This document shows, piece by piece, positions 33,521 through 42,035 of a stretch of 64,000 nt of DNA. Each line of letters opens with the position of its first letter. The stretch's first letter is position 1. The position numbers were made by a program, and so were the translations under genes. Origin of the DNA: Litorivicinus sp. (GTDB taxonomy: Bacteria; Pseudomonadota; Gammaproteobacteria; Pseudomonadales; Litorivicinaceae). The stretch covers positions 62,001-126,000 of the forward strand of contig JAGYKJ010000007.1 of assembly GCA_018401755.1 (NCBI GenBank). The letters run 5' to 3'. The notes below the pieces were generated by a model, which was given only the letters and a program-made list of their open reading frames with translations, was not told the origin of the DNA and ran no database searches.

Positions 33521-34312
33521 ATGGCTGATATCGCATTATCGATACAGAACTTGTCTAAGACCTTTCTGCGTCGGGACGGTGAGCCAGTGATTGCCTTGGA
33601 AGACGTTTCATTAGATGTGCATCGGGGTGAGTTTGTTGCCATCGTTGGACCAAGCGGCTGTGGGAAGTCGACCTTATTCAATATTATCGGTGGGTTGCTT
33701 GGCGCAACCACTGGCGAGGTGATTCAGCCAGCCAAGTCGGCTGGTCAGGCGGATACTCGGATTGGCATGGTATTTCAGCAAGACAGCTCCTTCCCCTGGC
33801 GGACAGTGCTCGAGAATGTGGCGTTCCCGCTAGAGATGATGGGGATGGCGAAGGCTGCACGATTGGAGAAGGCTGCCTATTTTGTGCATATGGTTGGCTT
33901 GACTGATTTCAAAGATAGCTTTCCGCACCAGCTCTCTGGAGGAATGCGCCAACGGATCTGTATCGCGCGAACCCTCGCGTACGAACCTGATATTTTATTG
34001 CTTGATGAGCCGTTTGCGGCTTTGGACGAACAAACGCGCATGTTACTGGGCGATCAGCTCACCCAGATCTGCGCGGAATTAAAACAAACCAGTTTATTGA
34101 TTACCCACAATATTTCTGAGGCTGTTCAGCTCAGTGATCGGGTCGTCATGTTGTCTTTCCGACCTGGTCGGATTATCGATGTCATCCCCGTGGATCTGCC
34201 TCGTCCACGGAGTTCGGATGTCTTTGGCTCCGACCAATTTGCTAAATTGGTTGGAGCTATTTGGGCCAAGCTCAAGGTAGAGGCGAATAAAGGGCTGACT
34301 TCAAACGCATAA
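33521..34312 (+). CDS. ABC transporter ATPase (SsuB/TauB-like)
   Basis: A 263-residue ATP-binding subunit. Walker A is GPSGCGKST (about residues 42-50), the signature LSGGMRQRICIA lies near 137, and Walker B ILLLDEPFAALDE near 158, with H-loop THNISEAV near 195. It belongs to the nitrate/sulfonate/taurine importer type. AGGAGAG precedes the start. The order ATPase, binding protein, permease, permease and short spacings show a complete importer encoded at 33521-36801. Confidence 0.94.
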   Translation: MADIALSIQNLSKTFLRRDGEPVIALEDVSLDVHRGEFVAIVGPSGCGKSTLFNIIGGLLGATTGEVIQPAKSAGQADTRIGMVFQQDSSFPWRTVLENVAFPLEMMGMAKAARLEKAAYFVHMVGLTDFKDSFPHQLSGGMRQRICIARTLAYEPDILLLDEPFAALDEQTRMLLGDQLTQICAELKQTSLLITHNISEAVQLSDRVVMLSFRPGRIIDVIPVDLPRPRSSDVFGSDQFAKLVGAIWAKLKVEANKGLTSNA

Positions 34313-34333
34313 TAACAATCTGGAGAAATGATT

Positions 34334-35287
34334 ATGAAACACAGTGTTTCAACACTACTTGCCGGGATCGCTGGCGCAGTCTTGTCTGTGTCCGCGATGG
34401 CTGCCGAAAAAATTAACGTCGCCATTGGTCAAAAAGGGCTCTGGGACACGATGATTACCGTCCACGGGGTCGAGCAGGGATTTTTTGCAAAGCAGGGATT
34501 AGAGGTCGAGATTACTTGGACCAAAGGGGGCTCGGAAACACTGCAAGCAGTGATTACAGGCAGCGCGCAGTATGCGTTGGCTAACGGGACCTTGGGCGTC
34601 TTAGGTGCTTTCGCAAAAGGTGCACCACTGCGCATTGTATCGGCACAAATGACTGGTGCGCCGGATCTGTTTTGGTATGTCAAAAAGGATTCTCCGATTC
34701 AGTCCATGAAGGACACAGGCGGGAAAACATTTGGATTTAGTCGACCCGGGTCATCAACTCATTTGGTCGGCTTGGCGCTTGCGAGTGAAGCCGGCGTGGA
34801 GCCAAAGATGACATCAACTGGTGGCATTCCTGCGACCCGTACTCAGGTAATGTCCAATCAGGTCGATGTGGGCTGGTCGGTTCCTCCATTCAACCTTGAC
34901 CTCGTCAACGCGGGTGATGCACGGATCATCGCAAAGGGCGGTGACGTGAAGAGTTTGGCGAACCAGACGATTCGGGTGAACGTCGTAAACGCAGATTACT
35001 TGGCAAAGAGCCCTGAGTCGGTCGCGAAGTTTGTGCGTGCTTATCAACAGACGATTGATTGGATGTATGCGAACCCTGACAAGGCGGCTGCAAGCTATGC
35101 GACCTTTAATAAAGTCGATTTGGCTGTCGCGAAATCTGCGATCGAGTTTTATCCAAAGTCGAGCCTAGTGATTTCTCCAGTCAGTGGATTGGACGCATCG
35201 ATGGCGGAAGCTCTGGAGAATAAGAATCTGACTCAGCCCTTATCCGCCGAACAGGTTCAGACGCTCGTGCAAATTCCAAACATTTAG
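34334..35287 (+). CDS. ABC transporter substrate-binding protein (SsuA/NMT1-like)
   Basis: A 317-residue secreted binding protein. A signal peptide spans about residues 1-24 (STLLAGIAGAVLSVSAMA then AEK). The mature part (INVAIGQKGLWDT, then GVEQGFFAKQGLEVEITW) is the NMT1/THI5-like fold used for sulfonates, nitrate, taurine and also aromatic acids such as phthalate (OphF-type). The ATG at 34334 has GGAGA at 7 bases; the ATG at 34328 is too close. It lies between the ATPase and permease genes. Confidence 0.9.
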   Translation: MKHSVSTLLAGIAGAVLSVSAMAAEKINVAIGQKGLWDTMITVHGVEQGFFAKQGLEVEITWTKGGSETLQAVITGSAQYALANGTLGVLGAFAKGAPLRIVSAQMTGAPDLFWYVKKDSPIQSMKDTGGKTFGFSRPGSSTHLVGLALASEAGVEPKMTSTGGIPATRTQVMSNQVDVGWSVPPFNLDLVNAGDARIIAKGGDVKSLANQTIRVNVVNADYLAKSPESVAKFVRAYQQTIDWMYANPDKAAASYATFNKVDLAVAKSAIEFYPKSSLVISPVSGLDASMAEALENKNLTQPLSAEQVQTLVQIPNI

Positions 35288-35296
35288 GTCTGATCG

Positions 35297-36055
35297 ATGA
35301 CGTGGATGCGCTCAAGCGCTGTATTGACCCTGCTGGTGATTGTCATCATTGGCGGGTTGATGCAGATCGTTGTCAGTGCGGCTTGGGTCTCAGAGCTTGT
35401 GATCCCCAAGCCACTGGCAATTTTAGCGGCGCTGGCAGGCATGCTCCTTGAGCGATCCACGTGGGATTATTTTTTCATTACCCTCAGTAGCACATTGGCG
35501 GCTAATTTTGTTGCGGTGGGTGGTGGGCTGACGATCGGATTTTGCCTGCATTTCCGACCGACATGGTCGAAAGCGACTGTACCGATGTTTGCCGCTGCAT
35601 TTGCTGCACCGATGATCTTGCTGTACCCCATATTTCTGGTGTTGTTCGGGCGCACTCAGTCAACAATTATCATCATGGGAGCACTGACGGGGTTGATCCC
35701 AGTGGTACTGAATACGGTGGTTGCCTTGGATGGTGTGCCGCGTTACTTCCATGCGGTTGCACGAAGCTATGGTTGTACCCGCTGGCAACATATGATCCAT
35801 GTGATCTTCCCAGCCGCTGCATCCGGTATTTTTGTTGGGATTCGGTTGGGTCTGATTTACTCATTGGTCAATATCATTGGGATCGAATTTTTAATCAACT
35901 TTGGTGGTTTGGGCTATTTGGTCAGTCACATGTATGACCTGTTTGAAATCACCAAAATGTATGCGGCGATTCTGTTGGTGATCACCGTCAGTGCACTGTT
36001 CTACAGCGTTCTTAATTGGGCGCAGCGGCGTGTGAATCAGGTGAGTGTCGGATGA
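35297..36055 (+). CDS. ABC transporter permease (first)
   Basis: A 252-residue membrane protein with about six hydrophobic segments, of the BPD_transp_1 type. The coupling-helix region ARSYGCTRWQHMIHVIFPAA (about 151-170) is the EAA-like loop that contacts the ATPase. It is the first of two permeases and its stop overlaps the start of the second (ATGA). Together they would form a heterodimeric channel. Confidence 0.9.
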   Translation: MTWMRSSAVLTLLVIVIIGGLMQIVVSAAWVSELVIPKPLAILAALAGMLLERSTWDYFFITLSSTLAANFVAVGGGLTIGFCLHFRPTWSKATVPMFAAAFAAPMILLYPIFLVLFGRTQSTIIIMGALTGLIPVVLNTVVALDGVPRYFHAVARSYGCTRWQHMIHVIFPAAASGIFVGIRLGLIYSLVNIIGIEFLINFGGLGYLVSHMYDLFEITKMYAAILLVITVSALFYSVLNWAQRRVNQVSVG

Positions 36056-36801
36056 TGGGGATTGTGCAGATTCGTCTTGCCATTGTCCTTGTGATGGTGG
36101 GTATTTGGGAGCTGATTGCCTGGTCGGGTTGGTTGTACCAAGAGGTCTTTCCATCCGGGCTGATAGTATTGGCTTCGGTCGGGCAACTGGTGGTTGATGG
36201 CGCTTTTTACCAGCACTTAATGGTGACTTTGGTTGAGATTCTGGTTGGCTTGCTGATCGCCATCGTCTTGGGTGTGTCAACTGGGCTGTTATTGGGTGTG
36301 AGTGAGCAACTCTATCGCGGGATGGATCCCATTCTTGTGGCGCTTGCGACGACCCCAAAGATCGTCTTCTTCCCGGTGATTATGTTACTCGTCGGGATTG
36401 GGACTGAGTCGAAAATTGCGATGGGGGCGTTGAGTGCCTATTTTCCAATTGCCCTCAGTAGCGCAGCATCGGTTCGCTCTGTCCCTCAAGTGTTGATTGA
36501 CGTCGGCCGTGCTTTGAAGTTGTCGCGCTGGCAGATGGCGCGGACTATTTATGTGCCTGCCGTTTTACCCGAATTATTGACTGGGGTGAGACTCGGCTTG
36601 GGCGTTTGCATCATCGGGGTGTTACTGGCTGAAATCAAAATGTCCAATCAAGGCTTGGGGTTCATGGCCATTGAGTATTACAACTTGTTTGATATTCCCT
36701 CGTTATACGCAGCACTTTTGGTCATTTTTCTGATTGCGATTGCGATTAACGCGGTGATTGATCATCTATTGCGTGTTGCGACTGCCCATCGGGAGGATTA
36801 G
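36052..36801 (+). CDS. ABC transporter permease (second)
   Basis: A 249-residue membrane protein, about six segments. The EAA-like loop is GRALKLSRWQMARTIYVPAV (about residues 148-167). It starts at 36052, the ATG that overlaps the TGA of the first permease. It ends 4 bp inside the convergent SDR gene. It is the last gene of the ThDP-ALDH-ABC operon; no terminator hairpin was seen here. Confidence 0.9.
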   Translation: MMGIVQIRLAIVLVMVGIWELIAWSGWLYQEVFPSGLIVLASVGQLVVDGAFYQHLMVTLVEILVGLLIAIVLGVSTGLLLGVSEQLYRGMDPILVALATTPKIVFFPVIMLLVGIGTESKIAMGALSAYFPIALSSAASVRSVPQVLIDVGRALKLSRWQMARTIYVPAVLPELLTGVRLGLGVCIIGVLLAEIKMSNQGLGFMAIEYYNLFDIPSLYAALLVIFLIAIAINAVIDHLLRVATAHRED

Positions 36802-37580
36802 GTTTCGGAATTCTCGAGATTCCAGCGAGTCAACAGGCGTTTCGCGGTCACTCCGCCGTCGACTTTGAGGTCAACACCATTAATCCAACTTGCCTCAGGG
36901 CTGGCGAGAAAGCACGCGGCTGCTGCCACCTCGGTGGTTGTTGCGACCCGACTGACGAGGCTTCGATTGTGTGTTTGTCTGCTTTGAAATGCGGCTTTAA
37001 ATGCTGGAGTCAGACGGGTATCTACAGACGACGGACTAATGGTATTAAAGCGAATGCCCTGCGCATTTCCGGCCATCTGCAGCGTCCAGACAATTAACAA
37101 CTCTTTGGATAATTCGTACGCACGGGCAGGCGTCAGGGTATCGAGACTGACACATTCGGCGAGCTGGTCGATGTCAATTTCAGGAAGCGCTGTACGAATC
37201 ATGTCGCAGTGCTCGGTCCAGCCATCACCTGCACGCGATGCGATTGTGACGACCGACGCATCATCGGTCAGGCGGGAAAGCACACTTTCCGTGAGTGTGC
37301 GTGTCCCGAGCCAATTAATAGCCAGCACCGCACGCTGGTTGTCATCGCTTGGGGCGATCCCGGCACAGTTGATGAGTCCATGAATCGGCCCAGATAGCTC
37401 AGCAATGGCAGCCTGAATACTGGCCGGATCAGCCAAATTCAGTGCGATCCAATGCGTCTGTCGTGAGGGGTCGCGATCGAGAATGGTGACCTGGTGCCCC
37501 TTGGCGAGAAGTTGATCGACCACCGCGTGGCCAATGCCATGGGTTCCTCCGGTCACAAGGTAATGTCGTTGTGGACTCAT
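36798..37580 (-). CDS. Short-chain dehydrogenase/reductase
   Basis: A 260-residue SDR. The nucleotide motif VTGGTHGIGHAVV (residues 9-21), the YELSK catalytic motif (about 164-168; Tyr and Lys), and the C-terminal NGVDLKVDGGVTAK are present. It oxidises or reduces a small alcohol or ketone with NAD(P); in catabolic islands SDRs often act as dihydrodiol dehydrogenases. Its ATG overlaps the MarR stop (ATGA), so it is co-expressed with that regulator. The end overlaps the ABC permease gene by 4 bp. Confidence 0.9.
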   Translation of the reverse strand: MSPQRHYLVTGGTHGIGHAVVDQLLAKGHQVTILDRDPSRQTHWIALNLADPASIQAAIAELSGPIHGLINCAGIAPSDDNQRAVLAINWLGTRTLTESVLSRLTDDASVVTIASRAGDGWTEHCDMIRTALPEIDIDQLAECVSLDTLTPARAYELSKELLIVWTLQMAGNAQGIRFNTISPSSVDTRLTPAFKAAFQSRQTHNRSLVSRVATTTEVAAAACFLASPEASWINGVDLKVDGGVTAKRLLTRWNLENSET

Positions 37581-38086
37581 TTCCGTTGGCTCTGTGCTTC
37601 CAGGGCCCGCTTTAAGTCAATTAAGAGCGCGCGCAATTGGCCGATTTCATCGGCAGACAGAACATCGGCGGTGATGTCGTTGACGTCTTTGGCAATCGGT
37701 AACAAGACCTGCTTGAGTCGACGCCCTTCAGGCGTGAGCCAAACAAGCATTTTCCGGCGGTCCGTTGGGTGCCGTGAACGACGCACCAGCCCCTTTGCTT
37801 CCATACCTGCGAGTGCAGTGAAGGTTGTTGATTCTTTCATGCCCACTTGGTTGGCTAACTCTCGCTGGGTAATTCCATCACCTTCCCAGAGCACCCTTAG
37901 AAAATGGTACTGGCCAATTAAGATCCCATGGGGTTGGATCCGATGTTGTAGCGTACGAGAGAAGAGTCGGGTGATATCTCTGGAGAGATAGGCGATTGAT
38001 TGACCGGGAGCAAACGAAAAAGCCTCGAATGCGTCGGAATCGATCTGCTCAGTTGGGGTCGAGTGGGCGTCATCCATGGTTGTCAT
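37577..38086 (-). CDS. MarR-family transcriptional regulator
   Basis: About 169 residues. The winged helix-turn-helix (about residues 70-130) shows ITQRELANQVGMKESTTFTA and the wing RHPTDRRKMLVWLTPEGR, typical of MarR proteins that respond to phenolic or aromatic acids. The exact start is uncertain: ATG at 38086 and 38077 are both possible and neither has a strong ribosome binding site. It lies between the TauE and SDR genes. A perfect 12-bp palindrome at 38986 upstream of the operon is a candidate operator. Confidence 0.88.
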   Translation of the reverse strand: MTTMDDAHSTPTEQIDSDAFEAFSFAPGQSIAYLSRDITRLFSRTLQHRIQPHGILIGQYHFLRVLWEGDGITQRELANQVGMKESTTFTALAGMEAKGLVRRSRHPTDRRKMLVWLTPEGRRLKQVLLPIAKDVNDITADVLSADEIGQLRALLIDLKRALEAQSQRK

Positions 38087-38117
38087 GGCCGGAAGAAACC
38101 ATGAGGCGCGAACGTTG

Positions 38118-38900
38118 TCAATTGCCTGCTCCAAACAGCGCAATCCCTGATCGGATAATCAACATGCATCCAATGATGGCAAGTGCGCCAAGGATCAGCC
38201 GCTCGAAGAATACTTCTGAGCAGTATTTACGAACACGTTCGCCAAAACGGATTCCGGCAAGCATCGGGAGACACGCAGCTGCGGAAAGCAGTAATTGCGA
38301 GGTTCCAAAGACATTCAAGGCAGTAAGACTGCCATACATTGGAATCAGACCGCTCAAGTAGAGTAATGCAATCACCCGGACAAATGTGTGTCGATCCAAG
38401 GCATTTAGTGATGAGAGATAGAGGACCAAAAGGGGGCCGACAAAGGATGTTGATCCACCGACAAATCCTGCTGCAAGGCCTGCCACGGGGGCCGCATAGC
38501 GCTCCTTTTCAAGCGGAATTTTTAAGGTCCAACGGGTAACGCGTAAGATGATATTAAGCAAGATCAGACAGCCCAGGCCCAGTTTCAACGCGTCCATGTT
38601 GGCTGTCACCAAAATCTGCACGCCAATCAATACGCCAATAACTTGGAAAACAGCCAGTGGGAAGAAGCGTCCCAATAATGGTGTGATGGGTTGTGTCAGT
38701 TTGGCTTGATAGAGGTTTGAGATCAGAACCGGTACCCCCATCAGTGTGATTGCTGAAATTAATGGCATCACGAGTGCCAACAGTGGCACTGCAAATAGTG
38801 GCAGGCCAAATCCGAGCGCACCTTTGATCATGCCACCTGTGAAAAAAATCACGGCCGCCAATGCCAGCATCCAGGGTTCAAAAGGGAGCGCGTCCAGCAT
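38118..38900 (-). CDS. TauE/SafE-family exporter
   Basis: A 260-residue membrane protein with about eight hydrophobic segments. The N-terminal repeat motif GGMIKGALGFGLPLFAVPLL and the second AAGFVGGSTSFVGPLLVLYL identify the TauE/SafE family. It is the first gene of a minus-strand unit that continues with MarR and SDR. The start at 38900 has only a weak GGA upstream; TTG at 38921 is an alternative. Export of sulfite or an aromatic or organic anion is possible. Confidence 0.87.
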   Translation of the reverse strand: MLDALPFEPWMLALAAVIFFTGGMIKGALGFGLPLFAVPLLALVMPLISAITLMGVPVLISNLYQAKLTQPITPLLGRFFPLAVFQVIGVLIGVQILVTANMDALKLGLGCLILLNIILRVTRWTLKIPLEKERYAAPVAGLAAGFVGGSTSFVGPLLVLYLSSLNALDRHTFVRVIALLYLSGLIPMYGSLTALNVFGTSQLLLSAAACLPMLAGIRFGERVRKYCSEVFFERLILGALAIIGCMLIIRSGIALFGAGN

Positions 38901-38978
38901 CTGCTTAGATCCATGTATCAAAAATGAGTGTCAGACATGAATGGCATGGCTTGAACCCCATCCCATCGGTCTGCTGTG

Positions 38979-39007
38979 TTGACGATTAGATATCTAAGTT
39001 GTAGCTT
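38979..39007 (+). promoter_or_regulatory. Promoter candidate with MarR-type palindrome
   Basis: The 164-bp divergent region before the gene at 39065 holds a perfect 12-bp palindrome, TTAGATATCTAA (38986-38997), flanked by TTGACG (38979-38984) and, 17 bases on, TAGCTT. The palindrome would sit between -35 and -10 boxes, where a repressor blocks polymerase. The MarR gene at 37577, in the divergent operon, is the obvious candidate to bind it. Confidence 0.5.
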
Positions 39008-39064
39008 CATTGCAAGATGACCCGGTCTTAACTGGGTCATGTCGATACAACGATAATAGGCGAT

Positions 39065-40063
39065 ATGACCACTGCGATGCGACAGCTAACCTTTGCCGTA
39101 CATGACTATGATCATGTGCGTGATGTCTTCGGACCCGAGGTCGTGACCGAGGGAATCGAGCTCAATCAATTAAAGCTTCCCGTTGAAGAGATTTTCTTCC
39201 GGTTCATTAAATTTGGTGAGTTTGAGGTCTCTGAACACTCCTTTGCAAAGTATGTCAGTCTGGTTTCTAAGGGGCAGGCGCGTGGAGTCGCGATTCCCGT
39301 GTTTCCTTCGCGCGTGTTTCGGCATTCGGCGATTTATCTACCGAGTAATTCACCGATTAAAACGCCTAAAGATCTCGAGGGTAAGCGGATCGGGATCCCT
39401 GAATGGGGCCAGACTGCTGGAGTCTATGTGCGGGGTGCGCTGGCGGACCAGTTTGATGTGGATCTCGGGTCGATTGCGTGGATTCAATCGGGGGTACATC
39501 AGCCTGGCCGTGCGGAAAAGGTTAAATTTAACCTACCCAGCTGGGTGAATTTAACGCCGAATACCTCACAAAACCTGAATCAGCTGTTACTTAATGGCGA
39601 CGTCGATGCCGTGATCACGGCACATCCGATTCAGGCTTTCAAAGACGGTCATCCAGGTGTGAAGCGCATGTTTCCAGATCCGAGGGCGGTCGAGCGCGCC
39701 TATTTCGATCTCACGGGATGTTTTCCGATTATGCATACCGTGGTGATTCGTCAGGATGTCTTGGATGAGACTCCCTGGGTCGCTCAAACCTTGTTTAAGG
39801 GGTTGGATCAAGCCCGTGCACGAAGTGTTCGTCGCCTTTTAGATGCGACTGCATCTGCCGCACCCATGCCGTGGATTTTTTCCGCACTTGAGGATTCGAA
39901 GGATCTGTATCACGGCGGCGATTACTGGTCGTATGGCATTGAACAGAATCGCAAAACGCTGGAGACTTTTATTCGGTATTGCGTGGAACAGGGTGTTGCA
40001 GACCGTATGTTGGCACCCGAAGAGCTATTTTTTGCCAACGCCCTAGACGCGTTTAAGGTGTAA
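39065..40063 (+). CDS. Pht5-family (4,5-dihydroxyphthalate decarboxylase-like) protein
   Basis: A 332-residue paralog of the protein at 29143. Shared features are VEEIFFRFIKFGEFEVSEHS, VAIPVFPSRVFRHSAIYLP and LEGKRIGIPEWGQTAGVYVRG. It has no signal peptide, so it is an enzyme or cytoplasmic binding protein rather than a transporter component. It lies 3 bp before the TRAP permease gene and in one operon with the TAXI protein, which suggests it acts on the imported compound. Divergence from 29143 is large, so substrate specificity probably differs. Confidence 0.8.
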   Translation: MTTAMRQLTFAVHDYDHVRDVFGPEVVTEGIELNQLKLPVEEIFFRFIKFGEFEVSEHSFAKYVSLVSKGQARGVAIPVFPSRVFRHSAIYLPSNSPIKTPKDLEGKRIGIPEWGQTAGVYVRGALADQFDVDLGSIAWIQSGVHQPGRAEKVKFNLPSWVNLTPNTSQNLNQLLLNGDVDAVITAHPIQAFKDGHPGVKRMFPDPRAVERAYFDLTGCFPIMHTVVIRQDVLDETPWVAQTLFKGLDQARARSVRRLLDATASAAPMPWIFSALEDSKDLYHGGDYWSYGIEQNRKTLETFIRYCVEQGVADRMLAPEELFFANALDAFKV

Positions 40064-40066
40064 TCG

Positions 40067-41980
40067 ATGACTTGGGGCGCTCTCTTTTCGACAGGCTATA
40101 CACGGAAACCCTCAGGCGTGATGGGTTATGTGCTGACCGGTTATGCTGCCTTGTTTGCCATCTGGTCAGTCTATGCCGCCAACTTTGCGGTCATGGATCC
40201 ATTGGCGATTGTGACGTTATTTTTATCCTTCATGCTGGTGTTGGTGTTTTCAACGATTTCCGCAGTACCGGATAGACCGTCTGAGCGTGCAGACCAGATT
40301 CCGTGGATCGATTTGGCATTGGCTGCATTAAGTATTGCCTGCGGCGTGTATTTTGCGACGAATTTAGAGGCGATCTCGACCCGCATCACCTTGTTAGATC
40401 CACTGACGAACGTTGATACGTTCTTTGCGACTGTCTTGATCCTCATGTGCCTCGAGGTCTGTCGGCGGACGGTGGGTATTTTACTGACTGTCATTGTGAT
40501 TCTCTTCATGGCCTATAACCTCTATGGCCATCTGTTGTCGGGTGCAATGGGGCATGGCTATATTAGCTATGAGCACTTCCTCGATATCATGGTCTTTACC
40601 ACGGACGGGTTGTTTGGAACGCCACTGAAAGTTGCAGCGACCTATGTATTCTTGTTCGTGTTGTTTGGGACTTTCCTGGCCAACGCGGGTGGTGGTGACT
40701 TTTTCAATAATCTTGCAGCCTCAGTCGCTGGCACCAAGGTTGGCGGTCCCGCAAAAATTGCAGTTGTTTCCTCCGGTCTTTATGGCACGATTTCGGGCAG
40801 TCCCACCTCGGATGTGGTGACGACTGGATCGATTACCATTCCAATGATGAAACGCGCCGGATATCCAGCAACTGTGGCTGGAGGTGTCGAAGTGGCTGCG
40901 TCCACCGGTGGGAGCGTGCTTCCGCCGGTGATGGGGTCCGCAGCCTTTATCATGTCGGAATACACAGGGATTCCGTATCTGGATATCGTCGTGGCGAGTA
41001 TCGTCCCAGCATTGTTGTATTACTTCTCGGTGTATGCCCAGGTTCACTTTACCTCGGTACGGTACGGGCTTCGGGGTTTGGATAAAAGTGAAGTGCCTGC
41101 ACTTGCGCAAACTATGAAGAATGGTGGGTTATTTCTGGTGCCCTTGACGGTCATTGTGATTGCCCTGGTTCAGGGATACAGCCCCACCTATGTCGCCTTT
41201 TACGGAACCTTGGCCGTCTTGGTGGTCGCGATGATTCGAAAGTCAACGCGTTTAACTCCCAAAGCGATCATGTCGAGTCTTGCTGAGACTGCCCGACGCA
41301 TGGCACCGGTTGTGGGTGCCTGTGCTGCCGCTGGCTTTGTGATTGGCGGAATTACGATGACCGGATTGGCTGCGAAATTGTCTGCGCTCGTGTTCATCCT
41401 CACAGGGGATATCTTGTGGCTTTCGATGATCATTGCCGCCATTTTGACGATTATTCTTGGCATGGGGATGCCAACAGTCAGCTCCTATATTTTGGCAGCT
41501 GTGCTGATTGGTCCATTGTTGATCAAGCTGGGCATCCCGGAGATGGCTGCGCATTTATTTCTTTTATATTACGCCGTGCTCTCTGCGATCACCCCGCCTG
41601 TTGCCGTGGCTGCGTTTGCTGCTGCCTCTATCGCTGAGGATAACCCGATGCATATCGCATTTCGTGGTATGCAGTTTGGTATTGGCGCCTTTGTGTTGCC
41701 ATTCTTTTTTGTGCTTGACCCCGCGCTGTTGGGCGAGGGTGCATGGTTTGAGGTGATGTGGGCGACCGTTCGCGCTGCACTGATGTTCTTTTTGATTGCG
41801 ATCGCGATCGCCGGATTTTTCCGACAGCAGTTGCTCCCGTGGCAGCGACTGGTGATGTTAATTTGCATTGTGTTGATGTTGATTCCAGCACCGATGCTAC
41901 AGATTCCAGCCTTTGTGGCTGGTGCCATTCTCATTGTCAGCTTGATGCGGGCGTCTAACCCGCCAACGGTGACAGTGTGA
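40067..41980 (+). CDS. TRAP transporter fused permease (DctQM, TAXI-associated)
   Basis: A 637-residue membrane protein with about fifteen or sixteen segments. Motifs include GTISGSPTSDVVTTGSITIP (about 238-257), EVAASTGGSVLPPVMGSAAF (about 272-291) and ILGMGMPTVSSYILAAVLIGP (about 464-484). It is a fused small and large TRAP subunit. The TAXI binding-protein gene follows 55 bp downstream. It is the second such system of the window (compare 15939). Confidence 0.92.
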   Translation: MTWGALFSTGYTRKPSGVMGYVLTGYAALFAIWSVYAANFAVMDPLAIVTLFLSFMLVLVFSTISAVPDRPSERADQIPWIDLALAALSIACGVYFATNLEAISTRITLLDPLTNVDTFFATVLILMCLEVCRRTVGILLTVIVILFMAYNLYGHLLSGAMGHGYISYEHFLDIMVFTTDGLFGTPLKVAATYVFLFVLFGTFLANAGGGDFFNNLAASVAGTKVGGPAKIAVVSSGLYGTISGSPTSDVVTTGSITIPMMKRAGYPATVAGGVEVAASTGGSVLPPVMGSAAFIMSEYTGIPYLDIVVASIVPALLYYFSVYAQVHFTSVRYGLRGLDKSEVPALAQTMKNGGLFLVPLTVIVIALVQGYSPTYVAFYGTLAVLVVAMIRKSTRLTPKAIMSSLAETARRMAPVVGACAAAGFVIGGITMTGLAAKLSALVFILTGDILWLSMIIAAILTIILGMGMPTVSSYILAAVLIGPLLIKLGIPEMAAHLFLLYYAVLSAITPPVAVAAFAAASIAEDNPMHIAFRGMQFGIGAFVLPFFFVLDPALLGEGAWFEVMWATVRAALMFFLIAIAIAGFFRQQLLPWQRLVMLICIVLMLIPAPMLQIPAFVAGAILIVSLMRASNPPTVTV

Positions 41981-42035
41981 ATACTAACGTCACGCGCTTT
42001 CGGCGCGTCATAACGATAACTTAGAGGACGATACG

